A stretch of DNA of 10,000 bases, taken from the NCBI RefSeq assembly GCF_020216885.1, contig NZ_JAIWON010000079.1:1-10000 (forward strand), in the 5' to 3' direction. Below are positions 1-6,279 of the stretch, one piece after another; positions within the stretch are counted from its first letter, which is position 1, and each line of letters opens with the position of its first letter. The stretch comes from Zymomonas sp. Its GTDB lineage: Bacteria; Pseudomonadota; Alphaproteobacteria; Sphingomonadales; Sphingomonadaceae. The position numbers and the translations under genes are program-made. The notes under the pieces were generated by a model that saw only the letters and a program-made list of their open reading frames with translations, was not told the DNA's origin and ran no database searches.

Positions 1-440
1 TCAGAGCTTGCCGCTAAGGTAAGAACCGGCGAATCCGCCGGATTGACTTTGGCATAAACCGGCGGTGCCGGAAGGTCAGCCGGTAACAGGGCATTAGCCG
101 CATTGATGGCCGCCTGCACTTCCTGTTCTGCAACATCCAAGGCTTCATTAAGGCCAAATTGCAAGGTGATGACCGACGCCCCAGCCGCACTTTTAGTAGT
201 CATACGGGAAAGGCCAGACATCTGCCCGAATTGCCGTTCCAAAGGCGCGGAGACCGTCTGACTGATAACTTCCGGCGAAGCCCCCGGATAGAGGGTAGAG
301 ACCTGAATAGTCGGGTAATCCACTTCGGGCAAAGCCGAAAGCGACATATAGTGAAAGCCGAGCAGACCAGCTAGCACAATCGCAATGACGATCAGCGAGG
401 TTGCGACAGGCCGCAAGATAAAAAGACGTGAAGGGTTCAT
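1..440 (-). CDS. mdtB: MdtB-like RND multidrug efflux permease, N-terminal part (runs off left edge)
   Basis: This is the inner-membrane proton-driven pump of a tripartite RND exporter. Only the first 146 residues are in the window. The start is fixed: ATG at 440-438 is directly preceded by an in-frame TGA, and an AAGGA sits about 9 nt upstream. A first transmembrane helix spans about residues 11-32 ([20 protein letters not shown]). The start of the periplasmic porter domain follows, with the family signatures [12 protein letters not shown] (36-47), [10 protein letters not shown] (51-60), [13 protein letters not shown] (65-77), [14 protein letters not shown] (102-115) and [11 protein letters not shown] (126-136). 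These read very close to E. coli MdtB as I remember it. The gene lies 39 nt downstream of the membrane-fusion protein gene on the same strand, the usual mdtA-mdtB order. A relative such as MdtC is possible, but the YPGASP and VNPADSP wording favours MdtB. Confidence 0.9.
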   Translation of the reverse strand, partial: MNPSRLFILRPVATSLIVIAIVLAGLLGFHYMSLSALPEVDYPTIQVSTLYPGASPEVISQTVSAPLERQFGQMSGLSRMTTKSAAGASVITLQFGLNEALDVAEQEVQAAINAANALLPADLPAPPVYAKVNPADSPVLTLAASS

Positions 441-479
441 TCAGCCAATTCCTTGCGACCTTTTTCTTGACGGATCATC

Positions 480-1802
480 TTATGATTTAGCCTGCGTTTT
501 TGTCGCGTTATCCCGTGGTTTGATATTCATTTCCTTGGAAGATTCCGCTGGAGTCTGCACCTCGGAATTTTCTATCAGGCGATCGCCCCCTTCGGTGACA
601 ACCAACTGATTGGCATCCAGACCTTTCAGAATGACGATATTATCGCCATAGCTGCTGCCTGTTGTCACAAAATGGCGATGCACTTTCCGTTGTTTATCAA
701 CCAACCAGACATAGCTTCCATTGTCAGCTTCCCGAATAGCCGTGGACGGCACGGTGACAACCTGACGCAGCGTTTCTACATTCAAATGGATATTCACGAA
801 TTGGTTCGGGAATAATTTTCCCGTTGCGTTGTGAAAACGGATTTTGCCTTTTACTGTCCCGCTGGTGGTGTCGATGCGGTTATCAAGTGTCAGCAACCAC
901 CCTTCCCCGAGATTTTCGGTTTTTGTCCGGTCATAGGCGGTGCCGGTTAGCTGGCGGCCTGTCTTAACCTGCTTTTCGACTTCAGGGACAAAATCTTGTG
1001 CCATAGTGAAAACAACATCAATCGGATCAAGGGAGGTGACAACCGCAACGCCACTGCTATCACCAGCAGCGATATAGTTCCCCTGATCGATTGGACGCAA
1101 GCCAACCCGTCCGGTAACAGGTGAAGGAATTGTGGTATAGCCGAGATTGACTTTCGCATAATCAACAGCACCGCGATCAGCAATGACCGTACCTTCTAAC
1201 TGATGGACGGTAGCGGCCTGTGTATCGACATCCTGTTTTGCAATGGAATCAGAGCCTAGCTGCTGATCGCGGGCAAGCTGGATACGAGCATTTTCAAGCT
1301 GAGCAATATCCCGACGCAATGCGCCTTCATTCTGGACAAGCTGGGCTGAGTAAAGGCGGGGATCAATCAGAGCAAGAGGTTGGCCTTCTTTGACCATCTG
1401 TCCTTCGGTATAGAGAATCCGTTTAATATAGCCGGAGACCTGTGGCTTTACTGTAATCGTCGAAACGGGCGTGACCGTCCCCAAGGCTTCGACCTCGATT
1501 GGAACATCCGCCGTTTTGCTTTTGACGATAGAGACCGTCACCGGCATATCGCCATCATCGCCCGGAGGCCCCATTTTTGAGGATTTTCCATGATGGCCAT
1601 GGCTGGCAGATTTCTGGTTATTAGTCTTGTTGTTATGAGTGATATAGGCGATTAAAAGAAAGATCAAAGCTAAGACGACCAGTGAAATGATCCAGCTTTT
1701 TAATTTTCCTTTTTGGGAGAGAGAAGGAGCAGAGGACGGCTCGATTGTCTCTTGTTTTTTATCCGGATGAGGCATGTTCTGACCGTCTGTTTCTTCTTGC
1801 AT
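480..1802 (-). CDS. mdtA: MdtA-like periplasmic adaptor (membrane-fusion protein) of RND efflux pump
   Basis: A 440-residue adaptor linking the RND permease to an outer-membrane channel. A short cytoplasmic tail is followed by one membrane anchor (about 36-55). A His/Gly/Asp-rich linker (about 65-86) comes next; there is no lipobox Cys. Then come the first half of the barrel and lipoyl domain (GTVTPVSTITVKPQVSGYI, 108-126; EGQMVKEGQPLALIDP, 133-148), an alpha-helical hairpin (about 150-210), the second lipoyl half (PSPVTGRVGLRPIDQGNYI, 226-244), and the beta-barrel with LDPIDVVFT (258-266), TLDNRIDTTSGTVKGK (305-320) and LFPNQFVN (330-337). These match MdtA closely. The ATG at 1802 was chosen over an in-frame TTG at 1826, because that TTG lies against the Shine-Dalgarno-like AGGAGAGGG. 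It is first in the operon with the permease. The polar C-terminal tail (about 417-440) is longer than in E. coli MdtA. Confidence 0.92.
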   Translation of the reverse strand: MQEETDGQNMPHPDKKQETIEPSSAPSLSQKGKLKSWIISLVVLALIFLLIAYITHNNKTNNQKSASHGHHGKSSKMGPPGDDGDMPVTVSIVKSKTADVPIEVEALGTVTPVSTITVKPQVSGYIKRILYTEGQMVKEGQPLALIDPRLYSAQLVQNEGALRRDIAQLENARIQLARDQQLGSDSIAKQDVDTQAATVHQLEGTVIADRGAVDYAKVNLGYTTIPSPVTGRVGLRPIDQGNYIAAGDSSGVAVVTSLDPIDVVFTMAQDFVPEVEKQVKTGRQLTGTAYDRTKTENLGEGWLLTLDNRIDTTSGTVKGKIRFHNATGKLFPNQFVNIHLNVETLRQVVTVPSTAIREADNGSYVWLVDKQRKVHRHFVTTGSSYGDNIVILKGLDANQLVVTEGGDRLIENSEVQTPAESSKEMNIKPRDNATKTQAKS

Positions 1803-1814
1803 ATGGCTAGCTGA

Positions 1815-1823
1815 CCCTCTCCT
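1815..1823 (-). promoter_or_regulatory. Ribosome binding site deciding the mdtA start
   Basis: AGGAGAGGG on the minus strand ends 12 nt before ATG 1802. The spacing is a little long. An in-frame TTG at 1826 abuts this site, so it could not use it as its ribosome binding site. This supports the ATG start. Confidence 0.55.
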
Positions 1824-2191
1824 CAAATCACAATCACTACGATCACAGGCTGTTTTTACCGAAAGGCCACGATAGGAAGCCTTTTATGACTTGGAAATGA
1901 ATAAAAAATGACAATTTTGCAGGTAACTTTGTTATTTGTCGCTCTTTAAAAATATCCTATTAAGCTTGTCATAACCGTTTCAAATCAGCCAAGGCAAGGC
2001 CACAAAATTTCTTGCTTAATGGATGATGTTTTCACTTTGTTAATTTATGCAAAGTTAATAATATCCGTTATATTCTGCGATTAAGACAAAAGTTTTTGAA
2101 AATTTCAAGGGCGTTTTATTATTTCTAACTGTAAAAAAATAACAAAAATACCGTAAAAGAAAATAACAAAAAGTCAACCTAACCAAAGCTG

Positions 2192-2220
2192 TAATTTCAT
2201 TCGTTATAAGAACGAAATTA
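2192..2220 (+). repeat. Inverted repeat / hairpin in the kdsD leader
   Basis: TAATTTC (2192-2198) and GAAATTA (2214-2220) are exact inverted repeats. The inner GTT/AAC extends the stem to 10 bp with a four-base bulge. An alternative fold pairs TTCGTT with AACGAA around ATAAG. It ends 36 nt before the kdsD ATG, so it could be an operator or an mRNA leader hairpin. No run of T follows, so it is not a terminator. Confidence 0.45.
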
Positions 2221-2256
2221 TCCGGTTATGGTCACAAAATTTGGCAGAGGCTTTAT

Positions 2257-3267
2257 ATGCAACAATCCCTTCAGGCAGTCGATGACTCTACCCCTTATCA
2301 AGACCCCTCTTTTAGTCAGTTTATCAAGCATGGGCGAAATGTCATCCTGTCCGAAGCCACCGCGATGCATCATCTCGCCGCGTCTATCGGTGTCGATTTT
2401 GCAAAAGCGGTCTCGATGCTGCTCGAAACGCGTGGCCGCATTATTGTAAGCGGTATCGGAAAATCCGGTCATGTCGGACGGAAAATAGCCGCAACATTAG
2501 CGTCTACTGGTTCTTCCGCCTTTTTCATTCATCCGGCGGAAGCTGCCCATGGCGATTTGGGGATGATGATGAATGGCGATATCTTGATCGCCATTTCTTT
2601 TTCTGGCCGCACGCGCGAATTATTGCCGATGATCAGCTATGCCCAGACGCTTCAAGTGCCGGTTATTGTTATCACCTCTCAAAAGGGTGATATCTTGCCA
2701 AAAGAAGCAACGTTGAGCCTGCGCTTGCCAGAATTGAAAGAGGCTTGCCCTGCGAATATTGCCCCAACAACCTCGACAACCTTAACCATGGCTTTGGGTG
2801 ATGCTTTGGCTGTCAGCATGATGAGGCATCGCGGTTTTTCTCGTGACGCATTCAAATTACTGCATCCCGGTGGCCAAATCGGATTCCGATTACAATCTGT
2901 CAGTCGTTTGATGCATGAAGGTGACGCCCTCCCCCTTGTGCATCGTAAAGAACCGATGCGCGATGTTCTGGTAACCATGAGCCGGAAAAGTTTTGGAAGC
3001 GCAGGTGTCGTTAATGACGAAGGCGAATTGATGGGTGTGATTACAGATGGTGATTTGAGACGCCATGCCGATCACTTGATGGAAAGCGCGGCAGAAGATG
3101 TCATGACATCTGATCCTGTAACCATGCGGGCAGATGATATGGCTGAAGATGCCTTAATTTTGATGACTGAAAAACGAATCACCAGTCTGTTTATCTTGGG
3201 TAAAAATGGCGCAAAACAGCCTGTTGGCCTGCTTCATATCCATGATCTGACCCGAATGGGTCTCTAA
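2257..3267 (+). CDS. kdsD: D-arabinose-5-phosphate isomerase (KdsD/KpsF/GutQ family)
   Basis: This cytoplasmic enzyme interconverts D-ribulose-5-phosphate and D-arabinose-5-phosphate, the first committed step toward Kdo for the outer-membrane glycolipid. The 336-residue length is normal for the family. An N-terminal SIS sugar-phosphate isomerase domain (about 25-205) carries the signature SGIGKSGHVGRKIAATLAST (65-84) and HPAEAAHGDLGM (92-103). Two CBS domains follow (about 217-275 and 280-336), with GVITDGDLRR and ITSLFIL. By a constant offset of 10 from E. coli KdsD, the catalytic residues are Lys69, Glu121, Glu162 and His203, all present. AGAGG at 2246-2250 lies 6 nt before the ATG. The gene stands alone, without kdsA, kdsB or kdsC in view. 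A GutQ- or KpsF-type paralogue has the same reaction and cannot be excluded by sequence alone. Confidence 0.93.
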   Translation: MQQSLQAVDDSTPYQDPSFSQFIKHGRNVILSEATAMHHLAASIGVDFAKAVSMLLETRGRIIVSGIGKSGHVGRKIAATLASTGSSAFFIHPAEAAHGDLGMMMNGDILIAISFSGRTRELLPMISYAQTLQVPVIVITSQKGDILPKEATLSLRLPELKEACPANIAPTTSTTLTMALGDALAVSMMRHRGFSRDAFKLLHPGGQIGFRLQSVSRLMHEGDALPLVHRKEPMRDVLVTMSRKSFGSAGVVNDEGELMGVITDGDLRRHADHLMESAAEDVMTSDPVTMRADDMAEDALILMTEKRITSLFILGKNGAKQPVGLLHIHDLTRMGL

Positions 3268-3298
3268 ACCGGATAGCCTTGCCGTTTTTATCCTGCCA

Positions 3299-3338
3299 AG
3301 CCCTTCTCTTTTTAAGCGGTATAATTTAGAGGAGGGCT
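3299..3338 (+). repeat. Inverted repeat enclosing a TATAAT box upstream of purS
   Basis: AGCCCTTCTC (3299-3308) pairs with GAGGAGGGCT (3329-3338) over 10 bp with one G-U pair and a 20-nt loop. There is no T-run after it, so it is a poor intrinsic terminator for kdsD. The loop contains TATAAT at 3320-3325. It may be an operator or a cruciform-prone site, or it may be a transcript structure after kdsD. Confidence 0.4.
3320..3325 (+). promoter_or_regulatory. Candidate -10 box for purSQ
   Basis: A perfect TATAAT lies 112 nt before the purS start, in the gap after kdsD. I see no good -35 box at 16-18 nt upstream. Promoter assignment therefore rests on the -10 match and position alone. Confidence 0.35.
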
Positions 3339-3348
3339 AAATTTGATG

Positions 3349-3365
3349 AGACAGTTTAGCTGTCT
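3349..3365 (+). repeat. Short perfect hairpin in the purS leader
   Basis: AGACAG (3349-3354) and CTGTCT (3360-3365) form a 6-bp stem with a TTTAG loop. It sits downstream of the candidate -10 box, so it would lie at or near the 5' end of a purS transcript. It is either a leader structure or a small operator. Confidence 0.35.
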
Positions 3366-3437
3366 ATTGTGTAAAAAAGGCGGATGGCTATGAACGCTTT
3401 CAAGCCTGTTACAAATTAGATTAGGGAGAAGGCGGTA

Positions 3438-3671
3438 GTGAAAGCTAATGTTCATGTGACGCTGAAAAATGGCGTCCTCGATCCTCAAGGTAAGGCTATC
3501 CATCACGCATTAGAACGGCTTGGATTTTCCGGCGTGAATAATGTCCGGGTTGGCCGTTTAATCGAACTTGATCTTGATGATAACGTTTCCGATCAGGAAA
3601 TTGAGGATATGTGCAGGAAGCTGTTGGCTAATATGGTCATCGAAAGCTTTCGTATCGAGAAGGTTGCCTGA
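3438..3671 (+). CDS. purS: Phosphoribosylformylglycinamidine synthase subunit PurS
   Basis: PurS is the small structural subunit that bridges PurQ and PurL in the three-part FGAM synthase. That complex catalyses step four of de novo purine synthesis (FGAR + glutamine + ATP to FGAM). The 77-residue length is typical. Family features are the opening [20 protein letters not shown] (2-21), [15 protein letters not shown] (32-46) and the C-terminal [16 protein letters not shown] (59-74), in a ferredoxin-like fold. The start is GTG at 3438, with GGGAG (3424-3428) and AAGG (3429-3432) just upstream. Its TGA shares one base with the ATG of purQ, so the two are translationally coupled. Confidence 0.94.
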   Translation: MKANVHVTLKNGVLDPQGKAIHHALERLGFSGVNNVRVGRLIELDLDDNVSDQEIEDMCRKLLANMVIESFRIEKVA

Positions 3672-4336
3672 TGAAAGCTGCTGTCCTTGTCTTTCCGGGG
3701 TCGAACTGCGATCGTGATCTGGCTGTTGCTATTGAAAAAATCTGTGGCAACAAGCCTGTTATGGTCTGGCATCAGGAAAGCGAATTGCCAGACGACCTCG
3801 ACCTTATCGCTGTACCGGGTGGCTTTTCCTATGGGGATTATCTGCGCTCTGGTGCTATGGCTGCCCGTTCGGCGGTTATGCCTGCGGTCATTAAACAGGC
3901 TGAACGCGGTGTGCCGGTTCTCGGCATTTGTAACGGTTTCCAGATCCTGACCGAAGCGGGTTTGTTGCCCGGTGCTTTGATGCGGAATGCTGGCCTGTCC
4001 TTTATTTGCCGGAATGTCGGGCTGGAAATTCAGAACACGACATCGCCTTTCACGCGTCTTTACAAGAAAAACCAGAAAATTCATCTGCCGGTTGCCCATC
4101 ATGACGGGAATTACACCGCGGATGAGGCTACTTTGGATCAGCTGGAAAACGAAGATCGGGTAGCATTGCGCTATACCGAAAACGTCAATGGTTCTGCCCG
4201 AAATATTGCTGGTGTTCTTAACAAAAAAGGCAATGTTCTCGGTTTAATGCCACATCCTGAAAGAATGATCGAAGATGCCCATGGGGGCAAAGATGGCTAT
4301 AATATGTTTGCATCCTTGATGCAGGTTATGGCTTAA
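3671..4336 (+). CDS. purQ: Phosphoribosylformylglycinamidine synthase subunit PurQ (glutaminase)
   Basis: PurQ is the class I glutamine amidotransferase subunit of FGAM synthase. It releases ammonia from glutamine and passes it to PurL. The 221-residue length is normal for the stand-alone form. Visible features are the N-terminal [14 protein letters not shown] (4-17), the oxyanion region [14 protein letters not shown] (49-62), the nucleophile elbow GICNGFQ with Cys87, and the His195/Glu197 pair in MPHPER. All catalytic triad residues are present. It follows purS with a one-base overlap and ends just before a strong hairpin, so the transcript probably stops here. purL, the synthetase subunit, is not downstream and must be elsewhere in the genome. 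No purine-responsive riboswitch is visible. Confidence 0.96.
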   Translation: MKAAVLVFPGSNCDRDLAVAIEKICGNKPVMVWHQESELPDDLDLIAVPGGFSYGDYLRSGAMAARSAVMPAVIKQAERGVPVLGICNGFQILTEAGLLPGALMRNAGLSFICRNVGLEIQNTTSPFTRLYKKNQKIHLPVAHHDGNYTADEATLDQLENEDRVALRYTENVNGSARNIAGVLNKKGNVLGLMPHPERMIEDAHGGKDGYNMFASLMQVMA

Positions 4337-4346
4337 AATTAAAGAA

Positions 4347-4382
4347 GAGCAACCGGCTTTTTATGTTTTTGGTCGGTTGCTC
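4347..4382 (+). terminator. Hairpin terminator after purQ
   Basis: GAGCAACCG (4347-4355) and CGGTTGCTC (4374-4382) form a perfect 9-bp stem around an 18-nt loop, starting 10 nt after the purQ stop. The plus-strand tail (ATCTGTTT) is only weakly T-rich. Read on the minus strand, the stem is followed by TTCTTTAATTTT, so it could also stop transcripts coming from the IS transposase. Confidence 0.75.
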
Positions 4383-4593
4383 ATCTGTTTAAATATTGAG
4401 ACTATTTTCAACGTTTTTATTTATGCCTGATGCTATAAATTTTTATAGTCTTCTTGGTTCGGCTGATTTGTTTTTTGTCGAGTTTTCATCACAGCCAAGG
4501 CTTGATATTTGTGATTGCCTTCAGATTGAGAAGGCGGATTTTAAGCCTGAATCTAGCATAGACATAGCTATCTTACTCTCAAATAGCGATTAA
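4383..4593. other. Intergenic stretch, nothing convincing
   Basis: An AT-rich gap between the purQ terminator and the IS element. A 65-codon plus-strand frame that opens with TTG ends here at 4593, but it lacks a ribosome binding site and resembles no family I know. I see no RNA gene. Confidence 0.5.
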
Positions 4594-5382
4594 CTGGGTT
4601 CTGTTGACAAAGTCAGGTAACCATAATTTTACAGCGGCAGTATGAAGGAAAGCGAGGAAAGATTGTCTGGTTTTGTCATAGCCTGTGACGATACGTCTGA
4701 ACGGCTTCAACTTATTGAACATCCGTTCGATATGATGACGATCTTTGTAGTGCTGTAAATTATAAAGAATATGCTTTTTTCGATTAGAGCGAGGCGGGAT
4801 AATAGGCAGGATAGCTGAAAAATCAGTTGTTTTTCGTAGCTTATCGCTATCATATCCTTTTTTGCTGAGAAAACGGCGAGGCGTTGTGACAGGAATATCT
4901 ATAAAGCTGTCGGCACCAGAATAATCAGAGACTTCACCGCCGGTTAGTATCAAAGCTAGAGGGCGTCCTTGACCATCTGAACGAGCGTGGATCTTGCTTA
5001 TAAAGCCGCCATTACCATAGCTTTCTTTGACCAAAGCCGTCCTTATACGTCCCCCTTTTGCGCCAGCCACTTAGCTATAAGCTCGAATGATTGCGCTATC
5101 TACCCTATGTTGCCAGTCATCCGTCAGGCCAAGGTCAAGGAGGGTTTCAAGAAGAACGTCCCACACACCCTGTGCCGCCCACCGAGGAAACCGAACATAA
5201 ACCAAATTCCATTTCCCATAGCGTTCATGCATGTCTCGCCACGGGCAGCCTGCTCGAAGCACATAAAGCATACCATTTAGAAACAACCGATTACTTTTTG
5301 CGGGACGCGCGCTGCGGCCTTGTTCGCTTGGAAGAAGACCCTCTATTATCTTCCACTCCACATCCGTCAGATCTCCTCGCAT
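4579..5382 (-). pseudogene. IS5-family DDE transposase, interrupted by an in-frame TAA
   Basis: This would be a cut-and-paste transposase of about 267 residues. The first 103 residues start at ATG 5382 (MRGDLTDVEWKIIEGLLP), with AAGG about 8 nt upstream. They include the DUF4096-type helix-turn-helix region (LNGMLYVLRAGCPWRDMHER) and the first catalytic Asp in VDSAIIRA (Asp95). A TAA at 5073-5071 then interrupts the frame. Without any shift, the same frame continues as VAGAKGG, KIHARSDGQGRPLALILTGG, KKGYDSDKLR, PPRSNRK and RHHIERMFNKLKPFRRI, which holds the catalytic Glu. The Asp expected in the usual ADKGYDSD is replaced by Lys (LSKKGYDSD). The frame leaves the IS and stops in flanking DNA at 4579. 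Relatives often split into orfA/orfB near this point by frameshift, but here it is a plain stop codon. Most likely inactive. Confidence 0.8.
4597..4610 (+). repeat. Left terminal inverted repeat of the IS element
   Basis: GGTTCTGTTGACAA matches the reverse complement of 5443-5456 at 12 of 14 positions. It lies within the 3' end of the transposase frame, which reads through it. Confidence 0.65.
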
Positions 5383-5442
5383 CCAGTCTGCCTTACAAAA
5401 ACTTGTCCTCAATTTATCCCTGAAAATCTTAAATGATATTCG

Positions 5443-5456
5443 TTATCAACAGAAGC
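5443..5456 (-). repeat. Right terminal inverted repeat of the IS element
   Basis: Reverse complement GCTTCTGTTGATAA, partner of the repeat at 4597-4610. It lies about 60 bp upstream of the transposase start. Confidence 0.65.
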
Positions 5457-5480
5457 TAATCTTACAAAATATCAAATCGT

Positions 5481-5497
5481 CAGGCTTTTTTAGCCTG
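5481..5497 (+). repeat. Short hairpin upstream of hdeD
   Basis: CAGGCT (5481-5486) and AGCCTG (5492-5497) pair perfectly around five T residues. TTTG follows. It is a weak terminator or leader hairpin between the IS right end and hdeD. Confidence 0.35.
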
Positions 5498-5606
5498 TTT
5501 GTCATTGGTCAGGAACAAATCTGTCTCTTTTTTCTTTATTACTAGCAGGATTATACTGCGTTTATTCGACTGTGTTTTAAGCGTGAAAATCTTGTCGGAT
5601 CTCTGC

Positions 5607-5613
5607 GGAGAAG
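5607..5613 (+). promoter_or_regulatory. Ribosome binding site deciding the hdeD start
   Basis: GGAGAAG ends 5 nt before ATG 5619. An upstream in-frame TTG at 5499 would add 40 residues with no ribosome binding site and no family resemblance, so the ATG is preferred. Confidence 0.7.
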
Positions 5614-5618
5614 AAAAA

Positions 5619-6167
5619 ATGAGACGTCTGTTTTCTGAAAACCGCAGTTGGGGTTGGACCATGGCCTATGCGGTCTGCCAAATCCTCTTCGGTATTGCGG
5701 CTATCTGTTTTCCTTTCCATATGTCGGTTGCCAGCGGGTTGTTTTTCGGCTGGATTTTGATTGTTGCGGCTATTTTCGCGATTATTTCTGGCTTTAGCAG
5801 CCGTCATATCAGAGGCCATTGGCTGGATATTATCTGTGGTGTGATTGCTTTTATTACCGGTGTGATTGCAATCGAATATCCGGTGGCTAGTGCGCTTACG
5901 ATCGTGTGGTTGATTGCTTGCTGGTTGCTGTTAGTCGGTTTGACCCAGCTTTTTATTGCTTTCCGCATTGTGACGGAAAGAAACTGGCTGCTTTTACGGG
6001 GTATTGTCAACAGCTTGATCGCCCTATTCCTGTTCTTTTCAAGCGACAAAACCTCTTTGGCCTTTTTGGGTTTGGCCGTCGGATTCGCCTTTGTCAGTGA
6101 AGGCGTGGGTATGGCGATGCTGGCATTGCGGCTGAAACGATTACAGGAAGAAGACATCATTCTTTAA
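5619..6167 (+). CDS. HdeD-family (DUF308) inner-membrane protein
   Basis: A 182-residue polytopic membrane protein with six predicted helices at about 13-33, 37-59, 69-87, 91-115, 124-141 and 145-169. This is the length and pattern of the HdeD/DUF308 family. Family-like features are the Trp-rich N-terminus (SWGWTMAYAVCQILFGIAAI), the repeated three-helix layout with the short loop SSRHIRGHWLD (60-70), and IEYPVAS (85-91). E. coli HdeD is linked to acid resistance at high cell density, but its molecular activity is unknown, so no reaction is claimed. The gene is monocistronic: it has a strong ribosome binding site before it and a T-tailed terminator 36 nt after it. It lies between an IS element and an IS remnant in opposite orientation. 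No confident promoter was found; a TATACT at 5552-5557 lacks a good -35. Confidence 0.8.
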   Translation: MRRLFSENRSWGWTMAYAVCQILFGIAAICFPFHMSVASGLFFGWILIVAAIFAIISGFSSRHIRGHWLDIICGVIAFITGVIAIEYPVASALTIVWLIACWLLLVGLTQLFIAFRIVTERNWLLLRGIVNSLIALFLFFSSDKTSLAFLGLAVGFAFVSEGVGMAMLALRLKRLQEEDIIL

Positions 6168-6203
6168 ATTTGAAGTAAAATACCCATGACTTTTTAATAA
6201 AAA

Positions 6204-6237
6204 CAGGTCGTCTTATGTGAAAGGCGGCCTGTTTTTT
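6204..6237 (+). terminator. Rho-independent terminator of hdeD
   Basis: CAGGTCGTC (6204-6212) and GGCGGCCTG (6223-6231) form a 9-bp stem with two G-U pairs and a 10-nt loop. TTTTTT (6232-6237) follows directly. An A-rich run precedes the stem, so it may act in both directions. Confidence 0.85.
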
Positions 6238-6279
6238 AATCTGCCTTTATTTTGAGGTGACCAATCTTCGATATGCGTT

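Larger units (their letters stand above)
1803..2256. promoter_or_regulatory. AT-rich divergent intergenic region between mdtA and kdsD
   Basis: This gap of about 450 bases holds no gene I can support and must carry promoters for both flanking genes. Candidate boxes are weak. Toward mdtA, the minus strand has TTGTCA at about 1908-1913, with a poor TCATAA-like box downstream. Toward kdsD, TTGAAA at 2096-2101 precedes TATTAT at 2117-2122, but the spacing is only 15. The TTGAAA forms a perfect palindrome with TTTCAA (2096-2108, central A). A second inverted repeat is ACTTTG/CAAAGT (2034-2039 and 2050-2055). A third is described separately at 2192-2220. Promoter assignments are guesses. Confidence 0.4.
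4594..5456 (-). mobile_element. IS5-family insertion sequence (IS427/IS1031-like group), damaged
   Basis: This element of about 860 bp is the usual size for the group and has a single transposase locus on the minus strand. Imperfect terminal inverted repeats are visible: GGTTCTGTTGACAA at 4597-4610, and at 5443-5456 a sequence whose reverse complement is GCTTCTGTTGATAA (12 of 14 identical). A trinucleotide TAA flanks both sides (4591-4593 and 5457-5459) and may be the target duplication. The exact outer bases are uncertain by a few positions. It sits between the purQ terminator and the hdeD leader and breaks no recognisable gene. Confidence 0.75.

Noticed and set aside
437..478. 13-codon frame ([13 protein letters not shown]) between mdtA and mdtB whose stop overlaps the mdtB ATG
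   Set aside because: It has no ribosome binding site of its own, and it includes the AAGGA that serves mdtB. It is more likely spacer than a leader peptide.
1803..1826. Eight extra N-terminal residues for mdtA from a TTG at 1826
   Set aside because: The TTG lies against the Shine-Dalgarno-like AGGAGAGGG, so it cannot use it. The ATG at 1802 is the better start.
3593..4102. 169-codon minus-strand frame across purS and purQ
   Set aside because: It is the opposite-strand shadow of two strongly conserved purine genes.
4396..4593. 65-codon plus-strand frame before the IS element
   Set aside because: It opens with TTG, has no ribosome binding site, matches no family I recognise, and ends next to the IS boundary. 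The composition looks like AT-rich chance.
5091..5423. 110-codon plus-strand frame over the IS element
   Set aside because: It is antisense to the clearly homologous transposase N-terminal half.
5499..5618. Forty-residue N-terminal extension of the hdeD frame
   Set aside because: It starts with TTG, has no ribosome binding site and lacks family resemblance. ATG 5619 has GGAGAAG 5 nt upstream.
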